Shown: piece after piece, positions 35,152 through 42,802 of the stretch
Numbering within the stretch: the stretch's first letter is position 1
How the letters are laid out: each line of letters begins with the position of its first letter
Assembly (NCBI GenBank): GCA_017411325.1
Contig: JAFQQJ010000015.1
Location: forward strand, 50,815 to 114,814
Direction of reading: 5' to 3'
Length of the DNA: 64,000 nucleotides
DNA from: Clostridia bacterium
GTDB lineage: Bacteria; Bacillota; Clostridia; CAKSNL01; HGM11501
The notes under the pieces: model-generated
The model's input: the letters and a program-made list of their open reading frames with translations, nothing else
The model's database searches: none
What the model was told of the DNA's origin: nothing
Program-made: the position numbers and the translations under genes

Positions 35152-35457
35152 AAAAGTGCCCGTTCGGCGGTACTTCTTAGGGAGAAGCCGGTTTTGGCTT
35201 GTTATTTTCCGCTGATAGTGCACAAAAAAACGCAGACATACGCCAGTATGACTGCGTTTTTTTACTTCTCTAAGGCGAAAAATTCCTAACCCAAAACTGC
35301 GAATGCACCACAAAATTCTCGATTTTGAGTGCAGGACACGGAAAAAAGCCGAAGGAATCCTTGACGGATTGCAAGGCTTTTTGACACAGTAATGTGTCAA
35401 AATCGTGGATTTTGGGCGATTTATCCCTAAGAAGTACCGCCGTTAGGCACTTTTTTT
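35150..35457. repeat. 308-bp palindromic element with 34-bp terminal inverted repeats and nested hairpins
   Basis: This 304-bp gene-free stretch is one structured unit. The ends, 35150–35183 and 35424–35457, are inverted copies: 18 identical inner bases (GGCGGTACTTCTTAGGGA), a short mismatch, then AAAAAAGTGCC. Both arms overlap the stop codons of the flanking genes. Inside: a terminator-like hairpin at 35224–35263 (AAAAAAACGCAG / CTGCGTTTTTTT), a hairpin at 35342–35382 (AAAAAGCC / GGCTTTTT), and a perfect TTTTGACACA–GTAA–TGTGTCAAAA hairpin at 35379–35402 that shares bases with the previous one. It could be a MITE-like element, a structured RNA or an elaborate bidirectional terminator. Confidence 0.75.
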
Positions 35458-36406
35458 ATTCTAATAAATCAACACGGCATCTTATGTCTCCGTTATAAAA
35501 TGCTTTTATATTTTCAATAATTTCATCTAAGCATCTTTTTCTTGCTTCATAAGCACCCCATGCCATATGAGGCGTCAGGAGTACATTTGGATGGTTTAAT
35601 ATATCATTAAAAGGATGATTTTCTCCGAAAGGTTCAACGGAATATACATCCGTTGCAAATCCCCCTACCCTGCCCTCTTTTATTGCATTTGCAACTGCTT
35701 CTTCGTCGGTTACCAAACCTCGGGCAACATTTACGATTATTACATCGTTTTTCATTAAGCTGATTCGTTTTTCATTAATTAAATGTTTTGTTTCTGCATT
35801 CAAAGGAGTGTGGATGGTTATGATATCGGCTTCTTTGCAGAGAATGTCTATATCAACAGTATTTTCATCGGGAGTTTTTCTTGTGTATATTACATTGCAA
35901 CCTAAAGCCTTCGCAATCCCCCCTACCTCTTTTCCTATGTTTCCGTAGCCTATAATTCCCCAGGTCTTTCCGAATAACTCGTGATAAACAGGAGTAAGAC
36001 GGTTTGCAACGCCACTCTCCTTATATTTCCCCTTTTCTACAAACTCTGTATAGGATGTAAGGTTTGTCGATAACGCCAGAACCAATGTCGCTGTAAGCTG
36101 CGCTACAGAGTGGGATGAATATCCTACAACATTACACACCGCAATGCCGTGTTCTCTGCAGTAAACGGTATCGACATTATCGTATCCCGTTGCAGCTAAA
36201 CATATAAGCTTTAAGTTTTTTGCATATCTTAGATTTGTTTCATTAAGTTTGATTTTATTTATAATAACAACATCCGTGTCATTTATGCGTTCTGCAATTT
36301 CTTCTGGTTTTGTTTCGTTGTATATAACACATTCGCCAAGTTCTTTCAATGGTTCCAGAGATAAGTCTTCGCCTAAAGTTTTTGCATCAAGTACTGTAAT
36401 CTTCAT
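35456..36406 (-). CDS. D-2-hydroxyacid dehydrogenase (glycerate dehydrogenase-like)
   Basis: 316 residues. NAD-binding GIIGYGNIGKEV near 150, catalytic Arg in NVARG near 228, and the His in LTPHMAWG near 278. The family reduces 2-ketoacids such as hydroxypyruvate using NAD(P)H. ATG with GGAGG upstream; 11 bp after a secreted protein gene, so likely co-transcribed from 37853–37881. Confidence 0.88.
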   Translation of the reverse strand: MKITVLDAKTLGEDLSLEPLKELGECVIYNETKPEEIAERINDTDVVIINKIKLNETNLRYAKNLKLICLAATGYDNVDTVYCREHGIAVCNVVGYSSHSVAQLTATLVLALSTNLTSYTEFVEKGKYKESGVANRLTPVYHELFGKTWGIIGYGNIGKEVGGIAKALGCNVIYTRKTPDENTVDIDILCKEADIITIHTPLNAETKHLINEKRISLMKNDVIIVNVARGLVTDEEAVANAIKEGRVGGFATDVYSVEPFGENHPFNDILNHPNVLLTPHMAWGAYEARKRCLDEIIENIKAFYNGDIRCRVDLLE

Positions 36407-36417
36407 ATTTCCTCCAT

Positions 36418-37827
36418 TTATTTCACTTTTATTACTTTTCCCAGTCTGCGATTAATTGCTAAAATTTCACCATATGGCGATACGGCATCAAAGGTTGAGT
36501 ACACATAATCAGAAATTTTTTCAAGATTCGTCCCGTCATAGGTAAAGTATCCGTCCGATACAAGGCTTGTAACTACCTCAGAGCCTTCTACATAGTCATT
36601 AGGTGACCAGGTGCATTTAAGATATAACTTATCCTCTGCAATACCAATAATTTCTATATTATAGTAATCAGGATAATTTATTTGCTCTAAAGTGCCGTCT
36701 TTTGAAAGTCTGTGCAGTGCTTTATTCTGCAGAGCGTGAGAATGAATGGTTTTCCAATATTTATTAGTGTTAAAATAAACATAGTCACCTATAACATAAG
36801 CGTCAGAAACCTCAGTATTAGTTCCTATAAAAATCATTTTGCCATCATGCAGTAAATATGTATAATCGCTGTTTGTACCGTAAGCACTGCCGTCATTACA
36901 ACGGTTTGCTGTATATACATTTAATTCGCATACGGTAAGAGGAGCATACTTATCGGTTTTATACATATTAACCTGATAGTCTACCGTATGGACATCATCT
37001 GGCTTTACAAAACCCGGTGTTGCTTCTTTGATAAACACTCCTGAAAGCTGCTGTTCTCCGTAATATACATATCCGTCTTTTACTGAAACATCAACTACAT
37101 CATTATTGATTTTGCCGGTATTTGTATTGTTCAAAACATAGTCGTCACGTCTGGTAGTTTCGCCTGTTTCAAAGCTAACTGAATAATAAATAACGCCTGG
37201 GATATTTTGTACAGTTCCGTCAGGTTGAGGCATTTCGAAATATCCGTATTCGCTGAAGATTAGTTCTTCCCTACCCACTTCAACCAACTGCCCCAACGAG
37301 GTATATAATTTCGGTTCTGTTGTTATTGTAAGTTTATTGCCGGCAAAATCTAGTGTCCATCCAAATTCATTTACCGCAAAATCCCATGTCATCGGAACGT
37401 AAGTAACACCACGGAAATTAAAAAACGGATATTCGAGTGATGTATTATCTGTTTTTTTGCCGTTTATAATTATATTATAAGTCGGAACGACAACTGTGTT
37501 TTCTTTAGTATTAACCGTTGTTTCATATACCGGTACAGACTGATCAGAAGGATTATATGCAATCAAAAAAGCTTCATTTTCAATGAAACCGCAGGCAAGA
37601 TCCATACTCTTACAATATTCAAAGGTTGCCGGGAAATATGTTACCCCTTTATAATTTAAGAAGGGATATAAGGAATCGTAATAGTATACCGATGCATCAT
37701 CAAGCATAATTTCATAATCGGGAATTACAACAGCTATCTCTTTTCCGTTCTGCTTAGCAGATACAGCAAATTGCATAGATGTAACTAAAATAAATACCAA
37801 TCCGAAAATTATAAGTGTTTTTTTCAT
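36418..37827 (-). CDS. Secreted protein with two stalk-type repeats and a propeller-like region
   Basis: 469 residues with a signal peptide (KKTLIIFGLVFILVTSMQFAVSA). Two tandem ~90-residue repeats, DYEIMLDD…YPFLNYKGVTYFPATF and TYNIIING…YPFFNFRGVTYVPMTW, resemble the copper-amine-oxidase N-terminal/stalk domain. The remaining ~280 residues have repeated YxYYG or DYVYF segments like DUF5050 beta-propellers. Extracellular, function unknown. Promoter and RBS (GAAGGAGGG) directly upstream. Confidence 0.72.
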   Translation of the reverse strand: MKKTLIIFGLVFILVTSMQFAVSAKQNGKEIAVVIPDYEIMLDDASVYYYDSLYPFLNYKGVTYFPATFEYCKSMDLACGFIENEAFLIAYNPSDQSVPVYETTVNTKENTVVVPTYNIIINGKKTDNTSLEYPFFNFRGVTYVPMTWDFAVNEFGWTLDFAGNKLTITTEPKLYTSLGQLVEVGREELIFSEYGYFEMPQPDGTVQNIPGVIYYSVSFETGETTRRDDYVLNNTNTGKINNDVVDVSVKDGYVYYGEQQLSGVFIKEATPGFVKPDDVHTVDYQVNMYKTDKYAPLTVCELNVYTANRCNDGSAYGTNSDYTYLLHDGKMIFIGTNTEVSDAYVIGDYVYFNTNKYWKTIHSHALQNKALHRLSKDGTLEQINYPDYYNIEIIGIAEDKLYLKCTWSPNDYVEGSEVVTSLVSDGYFTYDGTNLEKISDYVYSTFDAVSPYGEILAINRRLGKVIKVK

Positions 37828-37852
37828 ATAACTTCCCTCCTTCTATATAACT

Positions 37853-37881
37853 ATTTTACCACAATATACTTCTCTTTGCAA
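37853..37881 (-). promoter_or_regulatory. Promoter of the secreted protein–dehydrogenase operon
   Basis: Minus strand TTGCAA (37876–37881), 17-bp spacer ending TTGTGG, TAAAAT (37853–37858). Confidence 0.7.
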
Positions 37882-37882
37882 G

Positions 37883-37915
37883 AAAAAAGCTTGTACCAAA
37901 GGTACAAGCTTTTTG
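37883..37915 (-). terminator. Terminator of the glycyl radical enzyme operon
   Basis: Perfect stem, AAAAAGCTTGTACC with its complement and a three-base loop, followed by a T run on the minus strand. Confidence 0.92.
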
Positions 37916-37917
37916 CC

Positions 37918-39129
37918 TTACATAAGCTCTTTCGGGCAATCTCCGCAGTCAGGAACGTCAATTGGCATTCCGCCTTTGTTTGCAGATTCAATTGCAACAA
38001 GACCTGGTATTGTATATCTTGCAGCAGTCCATGCATTAAGAATGGGCTGCTTGTGGTTGTAAACAGCTTTACAGAAGTCATCAATAAGGAATTTATGCGT
38101 TCCCATATGACCGTTTGAAATCGGGCCATAGCTTTCGGGAAGTCTTGCGATTTCAGGCTCCTGAATGGGCGAAACATCGCTTCCCTGCCATGCGCAGTTC
38201 GCAACAAGATTCTTGAAATCAGGATGGTTTTTGTTTTCGGTCATTGCATAGGAATTTACGTAATCACTTACATCGGTAAGCTTTGCATTTTCTCTGTCAA
38301 GGCTCGTATCCATTTCTACCAGAATGTGCTGTGCATTACTGTACTCATATCCACCCTTGGTTCCGTAAACAGCAGAAATATATGAGCTGGGCTTAAACCA
38401 GCCGAATCTTCTTGCTTCTGTAACACGAACCGTTGCGCCGTTTGCAAGAAGCATCATAACATACTGGTTTGAGAACTTATTGTTCCACTGATTATCCGTT
38501 CCCTGGAAACGTCCGTCGTTTTCCTGATCCTCATATCCGAAAGCAACAACTCTTACAGCATAGGAATCAGCTGCAGAAAGTATCATGCCGGTTGAATGTG
38601 TAGGATATAAAAGCGGAGGCATACCGCCTTCGTTGGGGCGATTTCCGTATGAAATGTAATCAACATTATGATAATACTGCGCTGCACCGTAAGCAAATTT
38701 ACCGAATTTACCTGCTTTATTTGCTTCACGGCAATACATTGCACATGGATAATAATAGCAGGTCTCGCCCATCATATAAATCAAGTCATTTTCCTTTACA
38801 AGCTTAACGATTTCCTGGCACTCTTCCACTTCCGATGCCATGGGAACTGCGCTGTAAACGTGCTTTCCTGCCTTTAATGCACGGATTACAATATCTCCGT
38901 GCAAGTGTCTCTGTGTAAAGTTTGCAATACAGTTAATGGATTTGTCAGCAAGAATATCTTCAAAAGTAGGTATTATCTCACAATTGAACTTTTCTGAATA
39001 TTCTTTAGCTCTTTCGGGAATAAGGTCACATACATAAACCTTTTCAACAGCAGGATGAACCTGAAAAAGCTCAACAAAGTTTCTTGCAAAGCTTCCGCAT
39101 CCTACAAATGCAACTGTCAATTTTTCCAT
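37918..39129 (-). CDS. Gfo/Idh/MocA family oxidoreductase (A)
   Basis: 403 residues. Rossmann motif VAFVGCGSFARNF near 5–17, then the C-terminal beta-sheet domain. The usual EKP motif is replaced by AVPMASE near 95, so the typical catalytic Lys is missing there; a different substrate or altered chemistry is likely. Last gene of the glycyl radical enzyme operon. RBS AGGAGGAATT. It belongs to sugar/inositol/keto-sugar dehydrogenases. Confidence 0.85.
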   Translation of the reverse strand: MEKLTVAFVGCGSFARNFVELFQVHPAVEKVYVCDLIPERAKEYSEKFNCEIIPTFEDILADKSINCIANFTQRHLHGDIVIRALKAGKHVYSAVPMASEVEECQEIVKLVKENDLIYMMGETCYYYPCAMYCREANKAGKFGKFAYGAAQYYHNVDYISYGNRPNEGGMPPLLYPTHSTGMILSAADSYAVRVVAFGYEDQENDGRFQGTDNQWNNKFSNQYVMMLLANGATVRVTEARRFGWFKPSSYISAVYGTKGGYEYSNAQHILVEMDTSLDRENAKLTDVSDYVNSYAMTENKNHPDFKNLVANCAWQGSDVSPIQEPEIARLPESYGPISNGHMGTHKFLIDDFCKAVYNHKQPILNAWTAARYTIPGLVAIESANKGGMPIDVPDCGDCPKELM

Positions 39130-39146
39130 TGTAAATTCCTCCTAAA

Positions 39147-40157
39147 TTAAAGTAATACAAGCTTATTATTATCAGCAGACTCGTGAATTGACTGCATGAT
39201 TTCCGTTAAGTGTCTTGCATATTCAAGTGTTACAATGTAAGGCTTGCCCTTAAGGGTTTCTGCAATCATAGTATAGATTGAATAATGATCGCCGAAGATT
39301 TTTCCTTCAAGTGTAATATGGGTCTTTTCTGTATGAGTTACGCTTCTGTAAACGGTAGGATCGTCAGCACCGGGATAAGAAATTTCGTGAATTTCCATTT
39401 CATTGCCCTTCACATAGATTGTACCCTTATCCCCCTGAACAACCCAGTTAGGCAGATAATCGGAAATAATGTTATGATCAACCTGAACGATTACGCCGCT
39501 TTCGGTGATAAGTGTTGAGCAGAACATATCGTCGGCATCTCCGGGATTTATAATCTGTCTTTTCTGAGCGTAAACTGACTTTACTGGCTCGTCAACAAGG
39601 CACATTGCCTGTTCGACGATATGAGGACCCCAGTTGTTTAAGTATCCGCCTGCATAAGCCTTTAATGTCTGCCAGTCGCTTCTCTTGCCAAAGGTCATCT
39701 GTGCGCGGTAAACTCTGAAGACCTTACCGATTTTTCCTTCTTTTATAATTTCCTTTAATTTTACCACATCGGCGCCGTCATGGCAAGGAATAAAAGGCAT
39801 TACGATGCAGTTATTTTCTTCCGCGGTTTTGATGATGGAATCAGCCTCTTCGGTTGTTATTGCCCAGGGCTTTGTGATAAGAACATTTTTACCTGCACGA
39901 AGAAAATCGAGTGCAATTGCCGTGTGGGTGTAGCTATATGTAAGAATTATTGCAAAATCATATTCGGTACTGTTAAGCATTGTGTGATAGTCTGTATATT
40001 TCTTTGCATTCGGGAATCTTTCGGAATACTTGTCAAGAGCCTCTGTATTTACGTCGCAAATTGCCGTCACCTCAAACTCGGGATGCTTTTCCAAAACCGG
40101 AGCGTGAAGCTCGTTTGCGGTACGTCCGCAACCAATTACTGCTGTTTTAATTGCCAT
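39147..40157 (-). CDS. Gfo/Idh/MocA family oxidoreductase (B)
   Basis: 336 residues. AVIGCGRTANELH near 5–17 binds NAD(P); ITKPWA near 95 carries the usual Lys-Pro motif; YLNNWGPHIVEQAMCL near 173 is the substrate-side helix with the His. Sugar substrate unknown. Lies 17 bp upstream of oxidoreductase A in the same operon. Confidence 0.88.
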   Translation of the reverse strand: MAIKTAVIGCGRTANELHAPVLEKHPEFEVTAICDVNTEALDKYSERFPNAKKYTDYHTMLNSTEYDFAIILTYSYTHTAIALDFLRAGKNVLITKPWAITTEEADSIIKTAEENNCIVMPFIPCHDGADVVKLKEIIKEGKIGKVFRVYRAQMTFGKRSDWQTLKAYAGGYLNNWGPHIVEQAMCLVDEPVKSVYAQKRQIINPGDADDMFCSTLITESGVIVQVDHNIISDYLPNWVVQGDKGTIYVKGNEMEIHEISYPGADDPTVYRSVTHTEKTHITLEGKIFGDHYSIYTMIAETLKGKPYIVTLEYARHLTEIMQSIHESADNNKLVLL

Positions 40158-40174
40158 CTTTATCTCTCCTTTAA

Positions 40175-40975
40175 TTATTTATTAAATGTGTTTTTTAATA
40201 AAGCAAGTGCTTTTTTCATACTATCCAATCCGTCGCCGTTTTTAGTCTCAAAGGATATTGTTCCGTCATAACCGTTCTTTATAAGGTTATTTAGCACATT
40301 CTGTACAAAGTCGCTGTAGGAATCCTCAGGCATAACTCTGTCCATTTCTGAAATATGAATATGCTTTAAGCTGTCCTTATATTTTATTATGTCTTCGGGA
40401 TTGTCCTCGTTTGCCATCATATGAATTGTATCAGCTAAAAGTGCTATTCTTTCGTTATTAACTCTTTCTACAACCTTCATACCGTCAGATAAAGTGTTAA
40501 TAAAGTTGCAGGCTGAAGCTCGTAACGGTTCCATTACAACAGTGATATCATACTTCTCTGCCGCAGGAACGATTATTTCCCTGCAGATTTCAGAAATCTG
40601 TTCATAGCCCATTTCTTCTGTGGTTTCTTCATCAAGTGCTCTTGCCGGAGCACTACCGAAAACAACCTTTTTTGCACCCAATTTATTGAGTCTTGAAAAG
40701 GTCTTTTCGATATATGCCGCGATTTCTTCTTTATTTGCATCTTTTCCCGTTACTCTTATGGTTTTCGGGAAAAGAGCGCAGCTGCAGAAGCATCCTAATT
40801 CAAGTTCTTTGAGTGTATTATGGAGCTTATCGAATTCTTCATCGCTTAAAGAAGAAACCAGCATTGCACGCATTTCAACATAGTCAAAGCCTGCCTCTTT
40901 AATGGTTTTTATAAGTTCGTAGTCAACCTCGGTTTTAAGCGGTGTTGAAAACTCTTTGCAAAAGCCATATTTCAT
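40175..40975 (-). CDS. Sugar phosphate isomerase/epimerase (xylose isomerase-like TIM barrel)
   Basis: 266 residues of the AP-endonuclease-2-like barrel. Metal-site residues are visible in VVMEPLRASACNFINT, LADTIHMM, HIHISEMDR and SFETKNGDG. Family members epimerise or isomerise free sugars, keto-sugars or inosose, or cleave 3-keto-glycosides. RBS AAAGGAGG; two bases from the ManA-like gene. Confidence 0.87.
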   Translation of the reverse strand: MKYGFCKEFSTPLKTEVDYELIKTIKEAGFDYVEMRAMLVSSLSDEEFDKLHNTLKELELGCFCSCALFPKTIRVTGKDANKEEIAAYIEKTFSRLNKLGAKKVVFGSAPARALDEETTEEMGYEQISEICREIIVPAAEKYDITVVMEPLRASACNFINTLSDGMKVVERVNNERIALLADTIHMMANEDNPEDIIKYKDSLKHIHISEMDRVMPEDSYSDFVQNVLNNLIKNGYDGTISFETKNGDGLDSMKKALALLKNTFNK

Positions 40976-40976
40976 A

Positions 40977-42017
40977 TTAATCCTCCTTTGGTCCGTAAAA
41001 TCTTATAAGTTTCATTTTACCTTTAATTGTAAAGTCTTCGCAGGATGCACCGATAAAGAACTGGCTTCCTCCGCATACCGGTTCATCCCCTACAAAACCT
41101 TCGCCTTCAAGAACGTAAATTCCGCTGAAAACGCCTTCGGAAGATAATACCTCTTTCCCATCTGAAATAAGCTCTTTAAGGGCAAACATTTCTGTGTTGT
41201 TATAGCTTATAATGTCGCCGTTTTCACATTTGATTTTCCATCTTTTTTGGGTTTCTTCTTCGCTTAAGCCATCATAGCTGAAGCAATCAAACATTTTCTC
41301 AAATCCAAGTCCCTGATGGCACATAAAATCTGCAACCTTAAGTCCTTTGGGAGTAACTCTTTCCGTTCTTATAGTGTAATCCGTAGGCTCCTGCACTTCA
41401 ATAAGTAAGCATCCGGCACCGATGGCGTGAGGTATTCCGCCTTCTATTAGGTAGGTGTCCCCTTTTTCAACTTCAAATTTATGAAGGCAGGAATGCATTG
41501 CAGGAATATCCTGCTTGTTAAAAACTTCTTTCCAGTATTCTTTTGATATTCCTTCTTTAAATCCGAAATATATTGATGGCTTTTCTCCGTCTATTTCTCT
41601 TCCGCCTATGATATGCCAGCATTCGGTTTTGCCGTAATCGGAATCGAAAAGCTCTTTTGCTTTCGCTCTTGTAGGATGTACCTGGATTGTCAGTCTTTCT
41701 GCCGCATCGAGAACTTTTACAAGAACACCTAAATTGCAGCCGAATTTTTCAATATGCTTTTTTCCGAGAAGCTTTTCGGGATTTTCTTTGATTAAATCGG
41801 CAAGGGAAATATCCGTTCCTGACACTATGCTTAACCCCTCGATAATATCCTCTCTGCTGGCATTTCTTGCTCTTACGGTAGAAATCATCCACTCTTCCGG
41901 AAAGTTTGTATCGGTGCTGTTTTCGATTCCGTGGATGGCATCAATCAGCTTTCCTCCGGAATATGTACGCCACGCCCCTGCCCTGTCAAGCTTTATGGGC
42001 TTATTTAAGTCAATCAT
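40977..42017 (-). CDS. Class I mannose-6-phosphate isomerase-like protein
   Basis: 346 residues of the type I PMI cupin fold. Zinc ligands appear in TIQVHPT near 121, KTECWHI and GIPHAIGAG. True ManA interconverts mannose-6-P and fructose-6-P; in this operon a paralogous keto/aldose role is as likely. Start overlaps the stop of the cupin gene (ATGA). Confidence 0.85.
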   Translation of the reverse strand: MIDLNKPIKLDRAGAWRTYSGGKLIDAIHGIENSTDTNFPEEWMISTVRARNASREDIIEGLSIVSGTDISLADLIKENPEKLLGKKHIEKFGCNLGVLVKVLDAAERLTIQVHPTRAKAKELFDSDYGKTECWHIIGGREIDGEKPSIYFGFKEGISKEYWKEVFNKQDIPAMHSCLHKFEVEKGDTYLIEGGIPHAIGAGCLLIEVQEPTDYTIRTERVTPKGLKVADFMCHQGLGFEKMFDCFSYDGLSEEETQKRWKIKCENGDIISYNNTEMFALKELISDGKEVLSSEGVFSGIYVLEGEGFVGDEPVCGGSQFFIGASCEDFTIKGKMKLIRFYGPKED

Positions 42018-42790
42018 CTGTGTTTATCCTCATTTGCAAAGTCACGTACAGTGCCTGTAGGTCTGTGGCTGAAATTAAGGCGCTTTAATCCCGCTTCTTT
42101 ATCGGGCATAAAGTCAATCCACATATAATGCATATGTCTGTCTCCCGTAACCTCCACACCGTGATTAGAGCCTAAAGGAATATGCATTATGATATTGCCC
42201 TTCATATTGATTTTTTCATCATCAATAATAACATCCATATCGTTTTCGGGGAAGCTGAAGAAGAACTGGTCAAGCATAGGATGCGCGTGAGGTCTAACAA
42301 GGTCATATCCGTAGGATTCAACGGAGCCTATGGTAAATCTCGGGAGTACCTGATGAGGAATCATCATTCTGCTTATGGTCTTTTCGCTCTTGTTGGGGTC
42401 AATATACTGAATGGACTCCTGATAAGGAACTACAACAGGGAATTTAGTGTTATATTCCTTTAAGTCTTCTTCGTCACCGGGTGCCTCATCCCACTGGATT
42501 TCAAGAATCTGTACATCTGTTTCAGCTTTTATGATAAGCTCCTTATCGGGAGCGGGAACGAATGTGGTTCTGCCGTCAAATGTAAAGCTCTTTCCGTCGG
42601 TTTCAAAAACCGCTGTGCCTTCTATTAAAATTATGATGTGATAATATCCCACGTTTGCATCCAATATAAGAGATGAGCCCTTCTCAATTGTATGATGCAC
42701 GGGATGCGCGCCGGGGATTTCTTCCTTACAAAGCTCAATACTTCTGTTTCCTTTAACAGATGTGTCAATTTTTTCCATTACTACGTTCAT
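42014..42790 (-). CDS. Double-cupin protein, possibly IolB/KduI-like isomerase
   Basis: 258 residues. The N-half is a plain cupin barrel (HIIILIEGTAVFETDGKSF) and the C-half has a metal-type motif RPHAHPMLDQFFFSF with a later His (IPLGSNHGVEV), recalling the HxH…Q…Y/F pattern of IolB and KduI isomerases. No helix-turn-helix, so not a regulator. Substrate unknown. RBS AGGAGGAATAAAA. Between the glycyl radical enzyme and the ManA-like gene. Confidence 0.7.
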   Translation of the reverse strand: MNVVMEKIDTSVKGNRSIELCKEEIPGAHPVHHTIEKGSSLILDANVGYYHIIILIEGTAVFETDGKSFTFDGRTTFVPAPDKELIIKAETDVQILEIQWDEAPGDEEDLKEYNTKFPVVVPYQESIQYIDPNKSEKTISRMMIPHQVLPRFTIGSVESYGYDLVRPHAHPMLDQFFFSFPENDMDVIIDDEKINMKGNIIMHIPLGSNHGVEVTGDRHMHYMWIDFMPDKEAGLKRLNFSHRPTGTVRDFANEDKHR

Positions 42791-42802
42791 TTTTATTCCT
42801 CC

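Noticed and set aside
35150..35457. CRISPR array or integron attC cluster
   Set aside because: There are no regularly spaced direct repeats; the structure is inverted repeats and hairpins.
42014..42790. AraC-type regulator on the basis of its cupin domain
   Set aside because: There is no helix-turn-helix; the C-half is a second cupin with a metal motif.
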